Positions 48,120 to 57,245 are shown, numbered from the stretch's first letter. The stretch: DNA of 64,000 bases from Metabacillus kandeliae (GCF_021166585.1 NZ_JAJOZE010000013.1:34652-98651); one strand, 5' to 3'. Notes: generated from the letters alone by a model not told the origin. Program-made: numbers and translations.

Positions 48120-48866
48120 ATGTTTCAAGCTGCCGGCTGGGGAGCCTTTGCAGGATCCTCTATTTTTATTGGAGCATTAATGGCCTTATTTTTAAAAATT
48201 CCAACCAGAGTGATTGGCTGGATCATGTCGTTTGGAACAGGCGTGCTTATCGGGGCGGCATCCTTCGATTTGCTCGGAGACTCTGTAGAAAGCGGAGGCC
48301 TGCTGCCCTCTGCCCTCGGTTTCCTGGGCGGAGCTCTTTTATTTACTGTTTCAGAATACTTCATCTCAAAAAGCGGAGGCAAACACAGAAAAAGATCAGG
48401 CGCTAAAGACAGCAGCCAGAACCAGGATCAGAACCAATCTGGTATAGGTATTTTTATCGGAACCTTGATCGATGCCATCCCGGAATCCATCATCATAGGG
48501 GTCAGCCTTCTCCAGGGCCAGGGTGTCAGCGTTCTTATGGTCGCTGCCGTCCTAATCAGCAATTTCCCTGAAGGCCTGTCCAGTACAGTTGGACTGAGGA
48601 AAGCGGGCCACAGCCGAAAAACAGTCTTTATTCTCTGGATTATTGTTACGGTTATCGCAGCAGTCAGTTCTTTACTTGGATTTGCCCTCTTTGCCAGCGC
48701 CTCACCTGCCCTGCTTGCCGTTATCAGCTCTTTCGCAGCAGGCGGCATTATCGCGATGGTGGCTGCCACGATGATGCCTGAAGCCTTTGAAGAAGGCGGA
48801 CCGATTGTCGGGATGATCTCCTCGCTTGGACTGCTTGTCTCATTGATACTTTCTCAGCTTGAATAG
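48120..48866 (+). CDS. ZIP family metal transporter
   Basis: 248 residues, about eight transmembrane helices. ZIP motifs DAIPESIIIGV and SNFPEGLSST in helices IV and V would form the metal site. A His-poor but charged loop (GKHRKRSGAKDSSQNQ) follows helix III. Probably takes up zinc or another divalent cation; direction and metal are unproved. ATG 48120 follows GGAAGGA at about ten bases. Confidence 0.82.
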   Translation: MFQAAGWGAFAGSSIFIGALMALFLKIPTRVIGWIMSFGTGVLIGAASFDLLGDSVESGGLLPSALGFLGGALLFTVSEYFISKSGGKHRKRSGAKDSSQNQDQNQSGIGIFIGTLIDAIPESIIIGVSLLQGQGVSVLMVAAVLISNFPEGLSSTVGLRKAGHSRKTVFILWIIVTVIAAVSSLLGFALFASASPALLAVISSFAAGGIIAMVAATMMPEAFEEGGPIVGMISSLGLLVSLILSQLE

Positions 48867-48921
48867 GTTTGGGGATTTGTTTGGAGTTAGGTGATAAATG
48901 AATGCGGGTGGTATGGGGGAC

Positions 48922-49240
48922 TGCACGGGACAATGGCGAGCAGGATGGGGCACTTGGAGCTGCAGGTAAACTTAGTAGACTGCATGTAAACCTGGGAAGC
49001 TGCACGTTAAATCTGAAACCCGCATGGAAAATTGGGAAGCTGCACGTTAAATCTGAGACCCGCATGGAAAACTAGAATGCTGCACGTTAAATCTGAGACC
49101 CGCATGGAAAACTAGAATGCTGCACGTTAACTTGACAAGCTGCATATAAATTTCCAAAAGCCGCATATAAAAGTCGAAAAGCTGCAAATAAATCTTTAAA
49201 ACCTGCAAATAAAATGAGCAAACCCGCATGTAAATAGCAT
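48922..49240 (+). repeat. Short-period tandem array B (about 15-16 units of 20-21 bp, core CYGCAYRTAAA)
   Basis: Core YGCA motifs begin at 48961, 48981, 49001, 49021, 49041, 49061, 49081, 49101, 49121 and 49141 (exact 20-bp steps), then 49162, 49183, 49204 and 49225 (21-bp steps). A weaker unit starts at 48922. The blocks 49041-49080 and 49081-49120 are identical, and 49001-49040 nearly so, a recent 40-bp duplication. Same core as array A. Lies after the ZIP gene, convergent with the K+ transporter gene. Confidence 0.88.
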
Positions 49241-49364
49241 TTTGAAGCATGCGTGGTGCTCATTTTAAAGCAAATGAGTATGAAAAGACCCTGTTTTTGT
49301 CGATTTCCCGTTCATTTTAGTTAAATACAGGTGATTTTAATTCAAAATCGCTTTAAAACAGCGA
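49241..49364. other. Spacer between arrays B and D
   Basis: About 120 bp of A/T-rich sequence without an ORF or clear signal, separating the two oppositely oriented arrays. Confidence 0.4.
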
Positions 49365-49391
49365 GTCCCGCATGTTTATGCGGGACTTTTT
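49365..49391 (+). terminator. Terminator-like hairpin forming the first unit of array D
   Basis: A perfect 9-bp stem GTCCCGCAT / ATGCGGGAC with loop GTTT and five Ts. It is nearly 500 bp from the ZIP stop, with array B between. Its left arm resembles an array B core and its right arm starts array D. Confidence 0.75.
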
Positions 49392-49615
49392 GATGTTTAT
49401 GTGCAGCCTTTCGCTTCATATGCGCGGCTTTCACCACTTATGCGTCACTTCTCTCGCTTATGCGCGGCTTCAGCCATTTAGCCATTTATGCGCCACTTCC
49501 ACCGCTTATGCGCGGCTTCCACCATTTATGCGCGGCGTCGGCCATTTTTGCACCAATCCCACTGCTTGTAGCGGTGTCACCACTAATTCATAACTTCGCA
49601 CCACTTACGCAGCGC
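49376..49615 (-). repeat. Short-period tandem array D (about 12 units of 20-21 bp, core TTATGCGCGGCTT)
   Basis: The ATGCG core starts at 49378, 49399, 49420 (21 bp) and 49440, 49460 (20 bp), then 49488 after an 8-bp internal duplication, then 49508 and 49528 (20 bp), followed by decayed units to about 49615. Consensus ATGCGCGGCTTCCACCACTT. The core resembles the reverse complement of array A/B cores. It reaches to within 12 bp of the K+ transporter stop, where no separate terminator is visible. Confidence 0.83.
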
Positions 49616-49626
49616 TACCCTCTCCA

Positions 49627-50952
49627 TCATCCTGTCAAAATATCCTCTTCAGGGTAACGTGTCAGCTCTTTTTCCGGTGTAGCTAAAGAGAACATGAGCG
49701 TCAGAGGCCCAAGCTTTCCAAGGAACATGATGAAAATGATCACAAGCTTCCCTGTAAGGCTGAGGGAGGCTGTCAGGTTCATCGAAAGCCCTACTGTTCC
49801 GAATGCTGAGACGACTTCAAAGAGCACCTGCAGGAAGCTGGCTTTTTCAGTCAGGTTCATGATGAATATGGCGAGTACGATAAATAATAGGGAGACGACT
49901 GTAATGGCAAGGGCTTTTGCTATATAGCTTTTATTAAGTGATCTTCTTCCGATCGAAAGAGTTGTTTTCCCTCTTACAAATGTAATGGTGGCAAGAAATA
50001 TGACCAGTGCAGTGGTCAGCTTGATGCCGCCGCCTGTTGAGGCGCTTCCGGCACCAATAAACATGAGAATGACCATGAAGAACAATGATGAATCTTTCAT
50101 ATCGGCGATATTGATCGTATTGAATCCGGCTGTCCTTGGAGATACTGCTTGAAAATAGGATGCCCAAAGCTTGTCTCCGAACGAGAGCGCACCGAGTGTG
50201 TGCGGGTTGGAATATTCAATAAAGAACAGGACGAACATGGCGATAAGGTTGATCACGATGGTTCCAGCTACCATAAGCTTTGTATGCAGGGAAAACTTTT
50301 TAAATCTTTTTTTGTTCCAAATATCCACTAAAACCGTGAATCCGATACCCCCTATGATAAACAGGAGACTGATGACAATATTGATCAGCGGGTCACCTGC
50401 ATAATTCATCAGGTTGTTTGGAAAGAGGGCAAATCCTGCATTGTTAAATGCTGAGACGGCGTGAAAAAAACTGTAGAACAGACCTTTGCTCCACCCGAAT
50501 TCCGGTACCCATCTGAAGGATAAAAAAATCATCGCAATGAATTCTATAATAAATGAGAAAACAAACAGCCTTCTAACAAGCCTCACCACACCGCCGACAG
50601 AAGTTTGGTTAAGAGCCTGCTGCATAAGGAGCCGCTCTTTCATGCCGATTTTTCTGCCGAGCATCATATAAATCAATACGGCAAAGGACATGATTCCAAG
50701 CCCTCCGATTTGAATCAGCAGGGCAATGACGGTTTGTCCAAAAACAGTAAATACAGAGCTTGGGTCAACGGTTGACAGCCCTGTAACTGTCATGGCAGAT
50801 GTGGTCACAAACAGCGCGTCTGACCATCCTATTGGTTTATTTACAGATATAGGAAGCTTCAAGAGCAGTGTTCCAATCGCTATTGCGATTAAAAAGACAC
50901 TGACGAGAAGCTGGGAAGGATTGAGTTTTATTACCTTCGGCCATTTCTTCAT
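49627..50952 (-). CDS. TrkH/KtrB-type potassium transporter membrane subunit
   Basis: 441 residues with four M1-P-M2 repeats. The P-loop filter regions are seen as SAMTVTGLS, SAFNNAGFALF, SPRTAGFN and SAFGTVGLS. Conserved membrane subunit of Ktr systems, which needs a cytoplasmic KtrA/KtrC partner; none is adjacent, as with ktrD in B. subtilis. I cannot tell KtrB from KtrD with certainty. No c-di-AMP (ydaO) riboswitch is visible upstream. Confidence 0.9.
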   Translation of the reverse strand: MKKWPKVIKLNPSQLLVSVFLIAIAIGTLLLKLPISVNKPIGWSDALFVTTSAMTVTGLSTVDPSSVFTVFGQTVIALLIQIGGLGIMSFAVLIYMMLGRKIGMKERLLMQQALNQTSVGGVVRLVRRLFVFSFIIEFIAMIFLSFRWVPEFGWSKGLFYSFFHAVSAFNNAGFALFPNNLMNYAGDPLINIVISLLFIIGGIGFTVLVDIWNKKRFKKFSLHTKLMVAGTIVINLIAMFVLFFIEYSNPHTLGALSFGDKLWASYFQAVSPRTAGFNTINIADMKDSSLFFMVILMFIGAGSASTGGGIKLTTALVIFLATITFVRGKTTLSIGRRSLNKSYIAKALAITVVSLLFIVLAIFIMNLTEKASFLQVLFEVVSAFGTVGLSMNLTASLSLTGKLVIIFIMFLGKLGPLTLMFSLATPEKELTRYPEEDILTG

Positions 50953-51063
50953 TCTGTTCCTTCCTCCTAAAAGTTTGCGCGGACAAAATCCCCATTGTAT
51001 GTATTTTGCACTTACGAGTGTATATTACCCTTGTTACCCCTCTAGCGTAAAGTAAAAAAACAG

Positions 51064-51091
51064 AAAAAGGCCGGATGCTCCCGGCCTTTTC
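51064..51091 (-). terminator. Terminator of the DedA gene
   Basis: Stem AAAGGCCGG / CCGGCCTTT directly after the stop codon with T-rich tail. Confidence 0.85.
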
Positions 51092-51093
51092 AT

Positions 51094-51690
51094 TTATACA
51101 GTTTCCTTTTTAGATCTTCTTTTAATAAAGATGTACACGATCATCACTACAACAAAGATAATGATCAGCGGCATCACAAACGGCTGGGCTTTTTCTTTTA
51201 CTTCCTTCCAGTCGCTTCCGAGGCTCATTCCGAGATACAAAAAGAGAATGGTCCAAGGAACAATTGCTCCTACTGTATAGCCTATAAAGTGCCATACGGG
51301 CATTTTGGCAATGCCGGCTGGAATGGAGATGGCATGCCTGACGACGGGAATAAATCTGGCGGAAAAGATCACGCCCGGTCCATATTTTTCAAACCATTTT
51401 TCCGAAAGGTCCAAATGTTTTTTTCTAATGAGAAGAAATCTGCCGTATTTCTCAAGGAATGGCCTTCCGCCATAAGCTCCAATCCAATAAAGAAACAGCT
51501 GCGCTATCGTTCCTCCGATCGTCCCTGCAATCAAAGCGCCAATAAAATTTATTTTCCCTAAGGAAATCAGGTAGCCGCCATACCCAAGGACAATTTCGCT
51601 TGGAATAATTTCAATCATTAAGCCGAGAGCCACACCAAAATAACCTAGACCGGCCAGCCAGTCCAATATGCTGTAAACAAAATTCCCCAT
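51094..51690 (-). CDS. DedA family membrane protein
   Basis: 198 residues, VTT/SNARE-associated (DedA) domain with two re-entrant segments. The conserved EIIPSEIVLGYGGYL and FSARFIPVVRHAISIPAGIAKM motifs carry the acidic and arginine residues. DedA proteins include flippases for undecaprenyl phosphate and phospholipids; which one this is remains open. The uppP gene, of the same lipid cycle, is 3 kb away. Confidence 0.9.
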   Translation of the reverse strand: MGNFVYSILDWLAGLGYFGVALGLMIEIIPSEIVLGYGGYLISLGKINFIGALIAGTIGGTIAQLFLYWIGAYGGRPFLEKYGRFLLIRKKHLDLSEKWFEKYGPGVIFSARFIPVVRHAISIPAGIAKMPVWHFIGYTVGAIVPWTILFLYLGMSLGSDWKEVKEKAQPFVMPLIIIFVVVMIVYIFIKRRSKKETV

Positions 51691-51767
51691 TTTGTACTCC
51701 TCTTTCTTAATTTCATCACTTATCTATCTTACTTCTGAAGAGGAGTTACATTCAACCCTATCTTTTT

Positions 51768-52997
51768 TCAGCCCGCTTTTTGGGCGGGTTCCTTCTTTTT
51801 TTCAGATTCTGCCACAATGACTGCACATGCGGCATCACCTGTAATATTTACCGCTGTCCTAAGCATATCCAGTATTCTGTCTATGCCAAGGATCAGGGCA
51901 ATTCCTTCAACTGGAAGATTAACAGAATTGAGCACCATTGCAAGCAGAATTAAACCGACTCCCGGCACCCCTGCTGTACCGATGCTTGCCAGCACAGCTG
52001 TCAAAACAACGGTAAGAAGCTCAGCTATTGTAAGGTTATGGCTATAAACTTGAGCAATAAATACGGTTGCCACTCCCTGCATAATGGCTGTTCCATCCAT
52101 ATTAATCGTGGCTCCGAGCGGCTGCACAAAGCTCGATATCTGCTCTGGAACTTTCAGGTTTTTTTGTGCAGAATTCATAGATACCGGCAGTGATGCATTG
52201 CTGCTTGAGGTTGAAAATCCGATAATCATGGCAGGGAAAAATCCTTTATAGAATGAAAGGGGATTCCGCTTAGCCAAGAATCCGACTGCTGAACCGTATA
52301 CAACTGTAAACTGGATAGCAAGCGCAAGGACAACAACGAATACATAGAGAAGCATCGCTTTAAACGCATCCCATCCCTGGCTGCCAATGGCCGATGCAAT
52401 TAAGCCGAATGTGCCGTACGGAGCAAACTTCATTACGAGTCCTACTAAATACATCATCAAATCGTTTCCCTGCTCAAAAAGCTTCTTGACCATTCCTGCT
52501 TTTTCTCCAAGCATAGCTATGCCAAACCCTACAAACAAAGCAAAGGCAATTATCTGCAGCATATTGCCTGTTGCTAAAGCTTCTATCGGGTTTTTAGGAA
52601 AAATATTTAAGAGAGTCTCACCTATGGAAGGGGCCTTTTCAGCCTGATAGTCTGCATTTGAGGTATTAAATTCTCCGATGTTGCCAGGCTGGATCAATAG
52701 GCTGAGTGCGAGTCCGATAATGATTGCGACCGCTGTAGTGGAAAGAAAGTAAACAATTGTTTTAATTCCGATCCTAGAGAGTTTCTTGGGATCTCCAATT
52801 CCCGCTGCACCCAGTGTGATAGAGAAAAAGACGATAGGCACAACCAGCATGTTAATTAAGTTCAAGAAAATTTTTCCGAGCGGACTGAATAAATACGTAT
52901 CCAAATTTTTAAATAGATCAGGAGAGAAAATGTTTAAAAGAAATCCTACAGCAATACCCGCTAATAAACCAATAATAATTTTAATTGCAAGATTCAT
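51768..52997 (-). CDS. Dicarboxylate/amino acid:cation symporter (DAACS family), second copy
   Basis: 409 residues. The DAACS hairpin is STSSSNASLPVSM and the later motif PLGATINMDGTAIMQG, a subgroup distinct from the DctA and GltT types here; it may carry amino acids or dicarboxylates. ATG 52997 follows AAGGAGG at the right distance. A cre-like site lies 49 bp upstream. Confidence 0.87.
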   Translation of the reverse strand: MNLAIKIIIGLLAGIAVGFLLNIFSPDLFKNLDTYLFSPLGKIFLNLINMLVVPIVFFSITLGAAGIGDPKKLSRIGIKTIVYFLSTTAVAIIIGLALSLLIQPGNIGEFNTSNADYQAEKAPSIGETLLNIFPKNPIEALATGNMLQIIAFALFVGFGIAMLGEKAGMVKKLFEQGNDLMMYLVGLVMKFAPYGTFGLIASAIGSQGWDAFKAMLLYVFVVVLALAIQFTVVYGSAVGFLAKRNPLSFYKGFFPAMIIGFSTSSSNASLPVSMNSAQKNLKVPEQISSFVQPLGATINMDGTAIMQGVATVFIAQVYSHNLTIAELLTVVLTAVLASIGTAGVPGVGLILLAMVLNSVNLPVEGIALILGIDRILDMLRTAVNITGDAACAVIVAESEKKKEPAQKAG

Positions 52998-53045
52998 CTG
53001 TTTCCTCCTTTTCACTTGTCATCTAACTTATAACTTATTACCCCT

Positions 53046-53060
53046 ATGAAAGCGCTTCAA
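53046..53060. promoter_or_regulatory. Candidate cre (CcpA) site upstream of the second DAACS gene
   Basis: ATGAAAGCGCTTCAA matches the relaxed cre consensus WTGNAANCGNWNNCW with one mismatch and has a palindromic GAAAGCGCTTC centre. Confidence 0.45.
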
Positions 53061-53226
53061 ACTTTATTTTTCTATAAAAAAGACATATTTTGCTGTTTTC
53101 ATTTTCCAATAAAGGGTAATTCGTAAATAGCTGTTTGGCATTGCCATTTATACATAAATCTTACAAATAACTTCAATTGCTAGGGAACGCCTTCAGTAAA
53201 TGACGAACATATAGGAGTGGAAAATA

Positions 53227-54111
53227 GTGAAAAAACGTGTGTTAATTGGAATGCTGGCTGCATGTGCATTTACCCTGTCCGCATGCGGCACAGCAGAAAA
53301 ACCGGCAGCATCAGGTGCAGAAAAACCCAAAACGGAGCAAAAAGCTCCTGTAAAGAAATTAACAGCTGAGGAAGTATTGGCAAAATCTGCAGAAGCTACA
53401 AAGAAAGTGAACAGTTATACGGCTGAAATGACAATGAAGCAGGCATTTGAAATTCAAGGCAAGAAGATGGACACATCCAGCTTTATCAATATGAAAAGCC
53501 AGGAAAATCCCATGCTCGGCAAAGTAAAAATAAAAATAACTGCAAATGGACTGGAGGAGCAGGGAAACTCCGCAAACTCCCCAAATTCGATCATCATGGA
53601 TATGTATGTGACAAAAGATAAGGCATATATGAACAGTTCTTTGCAGAAGGATCAATGGACAGTTATGAATATCTCCGGAGAAAATGCAGGACCTCTTTCT
53701 GAAATGGGAGGCACTTCCTCCATGAATCCTAACCAGCAGGTAGAAAAATTAAAAAAATATGCCAAGGATGTAAAAATGACCGAAAGCGGAAATCAATATA
53801 TCCTCACCATAACGGCTTCTGAAAAGAAAATGAACGAGATGCTGAGCGATCTTATCCCTAACAGCAGCAAGATGGAATCCCAAGGGGCAAAAGTAGATAT
53901 CCAAATGTTTAAAATGGTCCTTGGCATCAACAAGGAAACCTTCCTGCAGGAAAATTTCACCATTGATACAAATATGAATCTAATGGCAGATAACAATGCC
54001 ACTTCAATGGAGCAGCATATGACAGGAAAGTTAACGGATTACAATAAAGTAGAAAAATTTGAAATTCCTAAGGAAGTCACGGAGAATGCGGTCGAGGCTG
54101 GAGTAAATTAA
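53227..54111 (+). CDS. DUF6612-like lipoprotein
   Basis: 294 residues. The lipoprotein signal ends in LSAC (Cys20). A Lys/Pro-rich linker precedes a beta-rich domain resembling LolA/LppX-type or DUF6612 proteins. Anchored outside the cytoplasmic membrane; function unknown. GTG start at 53227, behind AGGAGTGG. A strong terminator follows. Confidence 0.85.
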   Translation: MKKRVLIGMLAACAFTLSACGTAEKPAASGAEKPKTEQKAPVKKLTAEEVLAKSAEATKKVNSYTAEMTMKQAFEIQGKKMDTSSFINMKSQENPMLGKVKIKITANGLEEQGNSANSPNSIIMDMYVTKDKAYMNSSLQKDQWTVMNISGENAGPLSEMGGTSSMNPNQQVEKLKKYAKDVKMTESGNQYILTITASEKKMNEMLSDLIPNSSKMESQGAKVDIQMFKMVLGINKETFLQENFTIDTNMNLMADNNATSMEQHMTGKLTDYNKVEKFEIPKEVTENAVEAGVN

Positions 54112-54123
54112 TAATATAGAAGT

Positions 54124-54158
54124 GATGCAAGCGGAAAATGCCGCTTGCATTTTTTTAT
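54124..54158 (+). terminator. Terminator of the lipoprotein gene
   Basis: Stem ATGCAAGCGG / CCGCTTGCAT with a 6-base loop and seven Ts. Confidence 0.9.
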
Positions 54159-54189
54159 TTGGTTCTTTTGAATTTGGCTGTTGATTGCA

Positions 54190-54286
54190 GTACGCAGCGT
54201 CCGCTTTCCGCGGGGCGGGCGGTGAGCCTCCATGGCGCCCTTGCGCTCCGGGGTCTCACCTGCCCTGCTGCTCCCGCAGGAGTCTC
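54190..54286. repeat. GC-rich palindromic Bacillaceae intergenic repeat
   Basis: It contains GCGTCCGCTTTCCGCGGGGC, GGTGAGCCTCC, GGGGTCTCACC and CTCCCGCAGGAGTC in the order of a family of palindromic elements common between genes in many Bacillaceae. It is much more G+C-rich than its surroundings. A short open frame through it is not a gene. Confidence 0.8.
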
Positions 54287-54374
54287 TAAATAAACAGGTG
54301 CGAAATAAATTAACATTGCCTTTTAGTAAAGCAAAAAACAAAGGCCGGATCTCATGACCCAGCCATTAAAAGAA

Positions 54375-54554
54375 TTATTCCGGTTTTTTAACCTGTTTCT
54401 CATCTTCATCATCCATAATGCCTTTAGTGGCATTTTTAAATTCCCGCAGCGTTCTTCCGGCAGCCTTCCCTAACTCAGGAAGCTTCTTTGGGCCAAACAA
54501 AAGCAGTGCTACAAAAACAATTAATAGAATTTCTCCAAATCCCAAATTTGGCAT
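54375..54554 (-). CDS. tatA: Twin-arginine translocase subunit TatA
   Basis: 59 residues. One N-terminal transmembrane helix (about 5-21) is followed by the [21 protein letters not shown] hinge and amphipathic helix, then a charged tail. TatA oligomers form the Tat export pore. ATG 54554 follows AAGGTGG; no tatC lies in this window. Confidence 0.93.
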   Translation of the reverse strand: MPNLGFGEILLIVFVALLLFGPKKLPELGKAAGRTLREFKNATKGIMDDEDEKQVKKPE

Positions 54555-54781
54555 TCTTGTTCCCACCTTTAAAGGTCAGTTTCTCAAACTGTGAAACGAA
54601 ATATCCTTGCTCATAGAGGTTACTCTTCAGCAAAAAAAGTAAGAAGTTCTAATTGCAACAATTTTGCGAATAAAACGGCTGCCTATAGAAAATTATAGGC
54701 CATTGCTTTATAATTTGCAAAGTGAATTCCTTTTTTGAAAAGAAAAATATTCCAATAATACTAGAGGGTGTGTAGCGGCAT

Positions 54782-55582
54782 ATGGATATCATCAAAGCAA
54801 TAATTATGGGTCTTGTCGAAGGACTGACCGAATTTGTTCCGGTTTCCTCGACAGGCCATTTAATTTTGGTTGGCGACTTGCTCAACTTTACAGGCCAAAA
54901 AGCAACTGTTTTTGAAGTAGTCATACAGCTGGGCTCAATATTGGCTGTAGTAGTGGTCTTTTGGAAAAGGTTATGGAGCCTGTTCGGCTTTTACAAGAAG
55001 GATTACAATTCAATCAGCGGCAAGTTAAACCTTATACATATCATTTTGGCTATGCTTCCTGCCGTTGTTATTGGTTTGCTTTTGCATGATTTTATTAAAA
55101 ACGTTTTGTTTCATCCACTCCCGGTCGTCCTCGCCCTTATTGCCGGCGGTATTCTTATGATCTTTGCTGAAAAAAAGAAAACACCGGTTACAGCAGGTAG
55201 CCTTGATGAAGTCACATATAAGCAGGCTTTTGGAATTGGATTGTTCCAGGTGCTTGCGCTCTGGTCAGGGTTTTCCCGTTCAGGAGCTACGATTGCCGGA
55301 GGCTTGCTTCTTGGCCTGACTCATAAAACGGCTGCTGAGTTCACGTTCATTGTGGCGGTTCCGATTATGTTTGCAGCCAGCGGCCTAGATCTTGTGAAGA
55401 ATCTTGATGTGTTAAGCACCTCAGATATCCCGGTATTTGCAGCAGGATTTATTACAGCATTTCTTGTAGCGATGCTTGCCATCGTATCATTCTTAAAGCT
55501 TTTATCAAAAATAAAGCTGACTCCGTTCGCTATATACCGTTTCGTTCTGGCTGCTGTCTTCATCATCTTCCAGATTCTTTAA
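54782..55582 (+). CDS. uppP: Undecaprenyl-diphosphatase
   Basis: 266 residues, multi-pass BacA/UppP enzyme that recycles undecaprenyl pyrophosphate for cell wall synthesis and gives bacitracin tolerance. The active-site signature [15 protein letters not shown] (about 13-27) and the second motif [10 protein letters not shown] are intact. Its AGAGGGTG ribosome binding site is rather distant (about 12 bp). Confidence 0.96.
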   Translation: MDIIKAIIMGLVEGLTEFVPVSSTGHLILVGDLLNFTGQKATVFEVVIQLGSILAVVVVFWKRLWSLFGFYKKDYNSISGKLNLIHIILAMLPAVVIGLLLHDFIKNVLFHPLPVVLALIAGGILMIFAEKKKTPVTAGSLDEVTYKQAFGIGLFQVLALWSGFSRSGATIAGGLLLGLTHKTAAEFTFIVAVPIMFAASGLDLVKNLDVLSTSDIPVFAAGFITAFLVAMLAIVSFLKLLSKIKLTPFAIYRFVLAAVFIIFQIL

Positions 55583-55591
55583 TAACTTGCA

Positions 55592-55629
55592 CGAAAAAAG
55601 GCTGTCACTTTTGTGACAGCCTTTTTTAT
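55592..55629. terminator. Bidirectional terminator between uppP and the third DAACS gene
   Basis: Stem AAGGCTGTCAC / GTGACAGCCTT with flanking A and T runs between two convergent genes. Confidence 0.9.
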
Positions 55630-55636
55630 GCTTCTA

Positions 55637-56893
55637 TTATGCTGATTTCGCTTCTTGTTTCTTCATTTGGCTTGGGTTAAATTGACCTTCCCATTTTGCT
55701 ATTACTACTGTCGCTAGGGAGTTGCCGACAACGTTGACGACTGTTCTCGCCATATCAAGAATACGGTCAATGCCGGCAATGATTGCTAGGCCTTCTACAG
55801 GAATTCCTACAGAGCCCAAAGTGGCTAATAGGACAACAAAGGATACACCAGGCACACCGGCTATTCCTTTAGAAGTGACCATTAATACAAGAACGAGTGT
55901 AATCTGGGTTCCAATCGATAAATGAACATCGTACATCTGGGCAATAAAAACTGCCGCAATAGCCTGATACAGAGTGGACCCGTCCAGGTTAAAGGAGTAG
56001 CCTGTCGGCACGACGAATGAAACGATGGACTTTGGAACGCCGAATTTCTCCATTTTCTCCATGATTCTCGGGAGAACTGTCTCTGAACTCGAGGTTGAGT
56101 AAGCAAGGATCAGTTCATCCTTCAGCAGCTTGATGAGACTGAAGATATTTACTCCAACCACTCTAGCAACAAGGCCCAGCACAACAATAATGAAAAAGGC
56201 CATGCTGCCATATACGAGAATGGCAAGTTTGCTTAGTGATACTAGTGAATCAAGGCCGAATTTTGAAACGGTCACACCGATCAAAGCAAACACTCCAAAC
56301 GGAGCAAACTTCATCACCTGGTTTGTCACATAAAACATCGCAGAGGCTGTTCCCTGGAAGAAATCCAGCACCGGCTTCCCTTTTTCTCCTATTGCTGTGA
56401 CACCAAGGCCAAACAAAATCGAGAAGAAAATAATCGGAAGCATATCGCCTTTTACAATTGATTCAAAAACATTGCTTGGCACAATGTGAACAAAGGTTTC
56501 AGCGAACCCCTGGCTTTTCACCTCATTAGCTGTGCCAACGTAGCTAGATATATCTGACTTTTCCATATGCTTCATATCAATCCCACTGCCCGGCTGAAAA
56601 ACATTGGCAGCAACGAGTCCGATAAGAATGGCAAATGTAGTAATAACTTCAAAGTAAAGAATGGTTTTAAATCCGAGCTTTCCAAGCTTTTTTGTATCTC
56701 CAACACTCGCAACCGCCACAATAATAGTAGAAATGACGATTGGAATGACAATCATCTTAATTAAATGAAGAAAGATATCACCGATCGGCTGCAGGTATGC
56801 TGGAAGGTTTGGGTTTCCGTAAAAGATTGCTCCAATTGCAATACCAAGAATCAAGCCAATCAAAATTTGCCAGGCCAGGCCAATTTTCTTCAT
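55637..56893 (-). CDS. Glutamate/aspartate:cation symporter, GltT/GltP type (DAACS family), third copy
   Basis: 418 residues. STSSSETVLPRIMEKM and [16 protein letters not shown] match proton/sodium-glutamate symporters of the GltT/GltP group. ATG 56893 follows AGGGGTGA. I found no convincing cre site upstream of this one. The gap to the next gene (56894-57245) is A/T-rich and shows no ORF with a ribosome binding site. Confidence 0.9.
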   Translation of the reverse strand: MKKIGLAWQILIGLILGIAIGAIFYGNPNLPAYLQPIGDIFLHLIKMIVIPIVISTIIVAVASVGDTKKLGKLGFKTILYFEVITTFAILIGLVAANVFQPGSGIDMKHMEKSDISSYVGTANEVKSQGFAETFVHIVPSNVFESIVKGDMLPIIFFSILFGLGVTAIGEKGKPVLDFFQGTASAMFYVTNQVMKFAPFGVFALIGVTVSKFGLDSLVSLSKLAILVYGSMAFFIIVVLGLVARVVGVNIFSLIKLLKDELILAYSTSSSETVLPRIMEKMEKFGVPKSIVSFVVPTGYSFNLDGSTLYQAIAAVFIAQMYDVHLSIGTQITLVLVLMVTSKGIAGVPGVSFVVLLATLGSVGIPVEGLAIIAGIDRILDMARTVVNVVGNSLATVVIAKWEGQFNPSQMKKQEAKSA

Positions 56894-57245
56894 AAGAATC
56901 ACCCCTATTTCTTAAAGATTGAATAGTAAGATAACGTTGCCAAAACCAGGTAGACAGGGGACAGCACAATGCCTTTTAAGAACTGATAAACTGTCATGAA
57001 AGACAGCAGGCAAAAAGACGCTCATATTTTTGTATATTATATTAAAAATTAAATTTTCTCAACATTTTTTGTTTCTTTTTTCACAATTTGCGATGCTGAT
57101 TGCGGAATATTTTCGTTTACTTCCTTATATATCAAGCCTTTTGAGCGATTTAAAATCCACTTATTGCTATCTTCATAGAAAACATTTTAGACCGCAATCA
57201 TCTACCAAATATATCATCTCGGTTAAAAAATTATACTTAAAAAGG

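Noticed and set aside
49047..49250. Minus-strand open frame across array B
   Set aside because: The apparent heptapeptide repeats come from the tandem DNA units. No Shine-Dalgarno is present and the unit size changes between 20 and 21 bp.
49372..49593. Plus-strand open frames across array D
   Set aside because: Repeat-derived, no ribosome binding site, and an 8-bp internal duplication shifts the frame.
54108..54341. 77-codon minus-strand ORF
   Set aside because: It spans a terminator and a GC-rich dispersed repeat and has no ribosome binding site.
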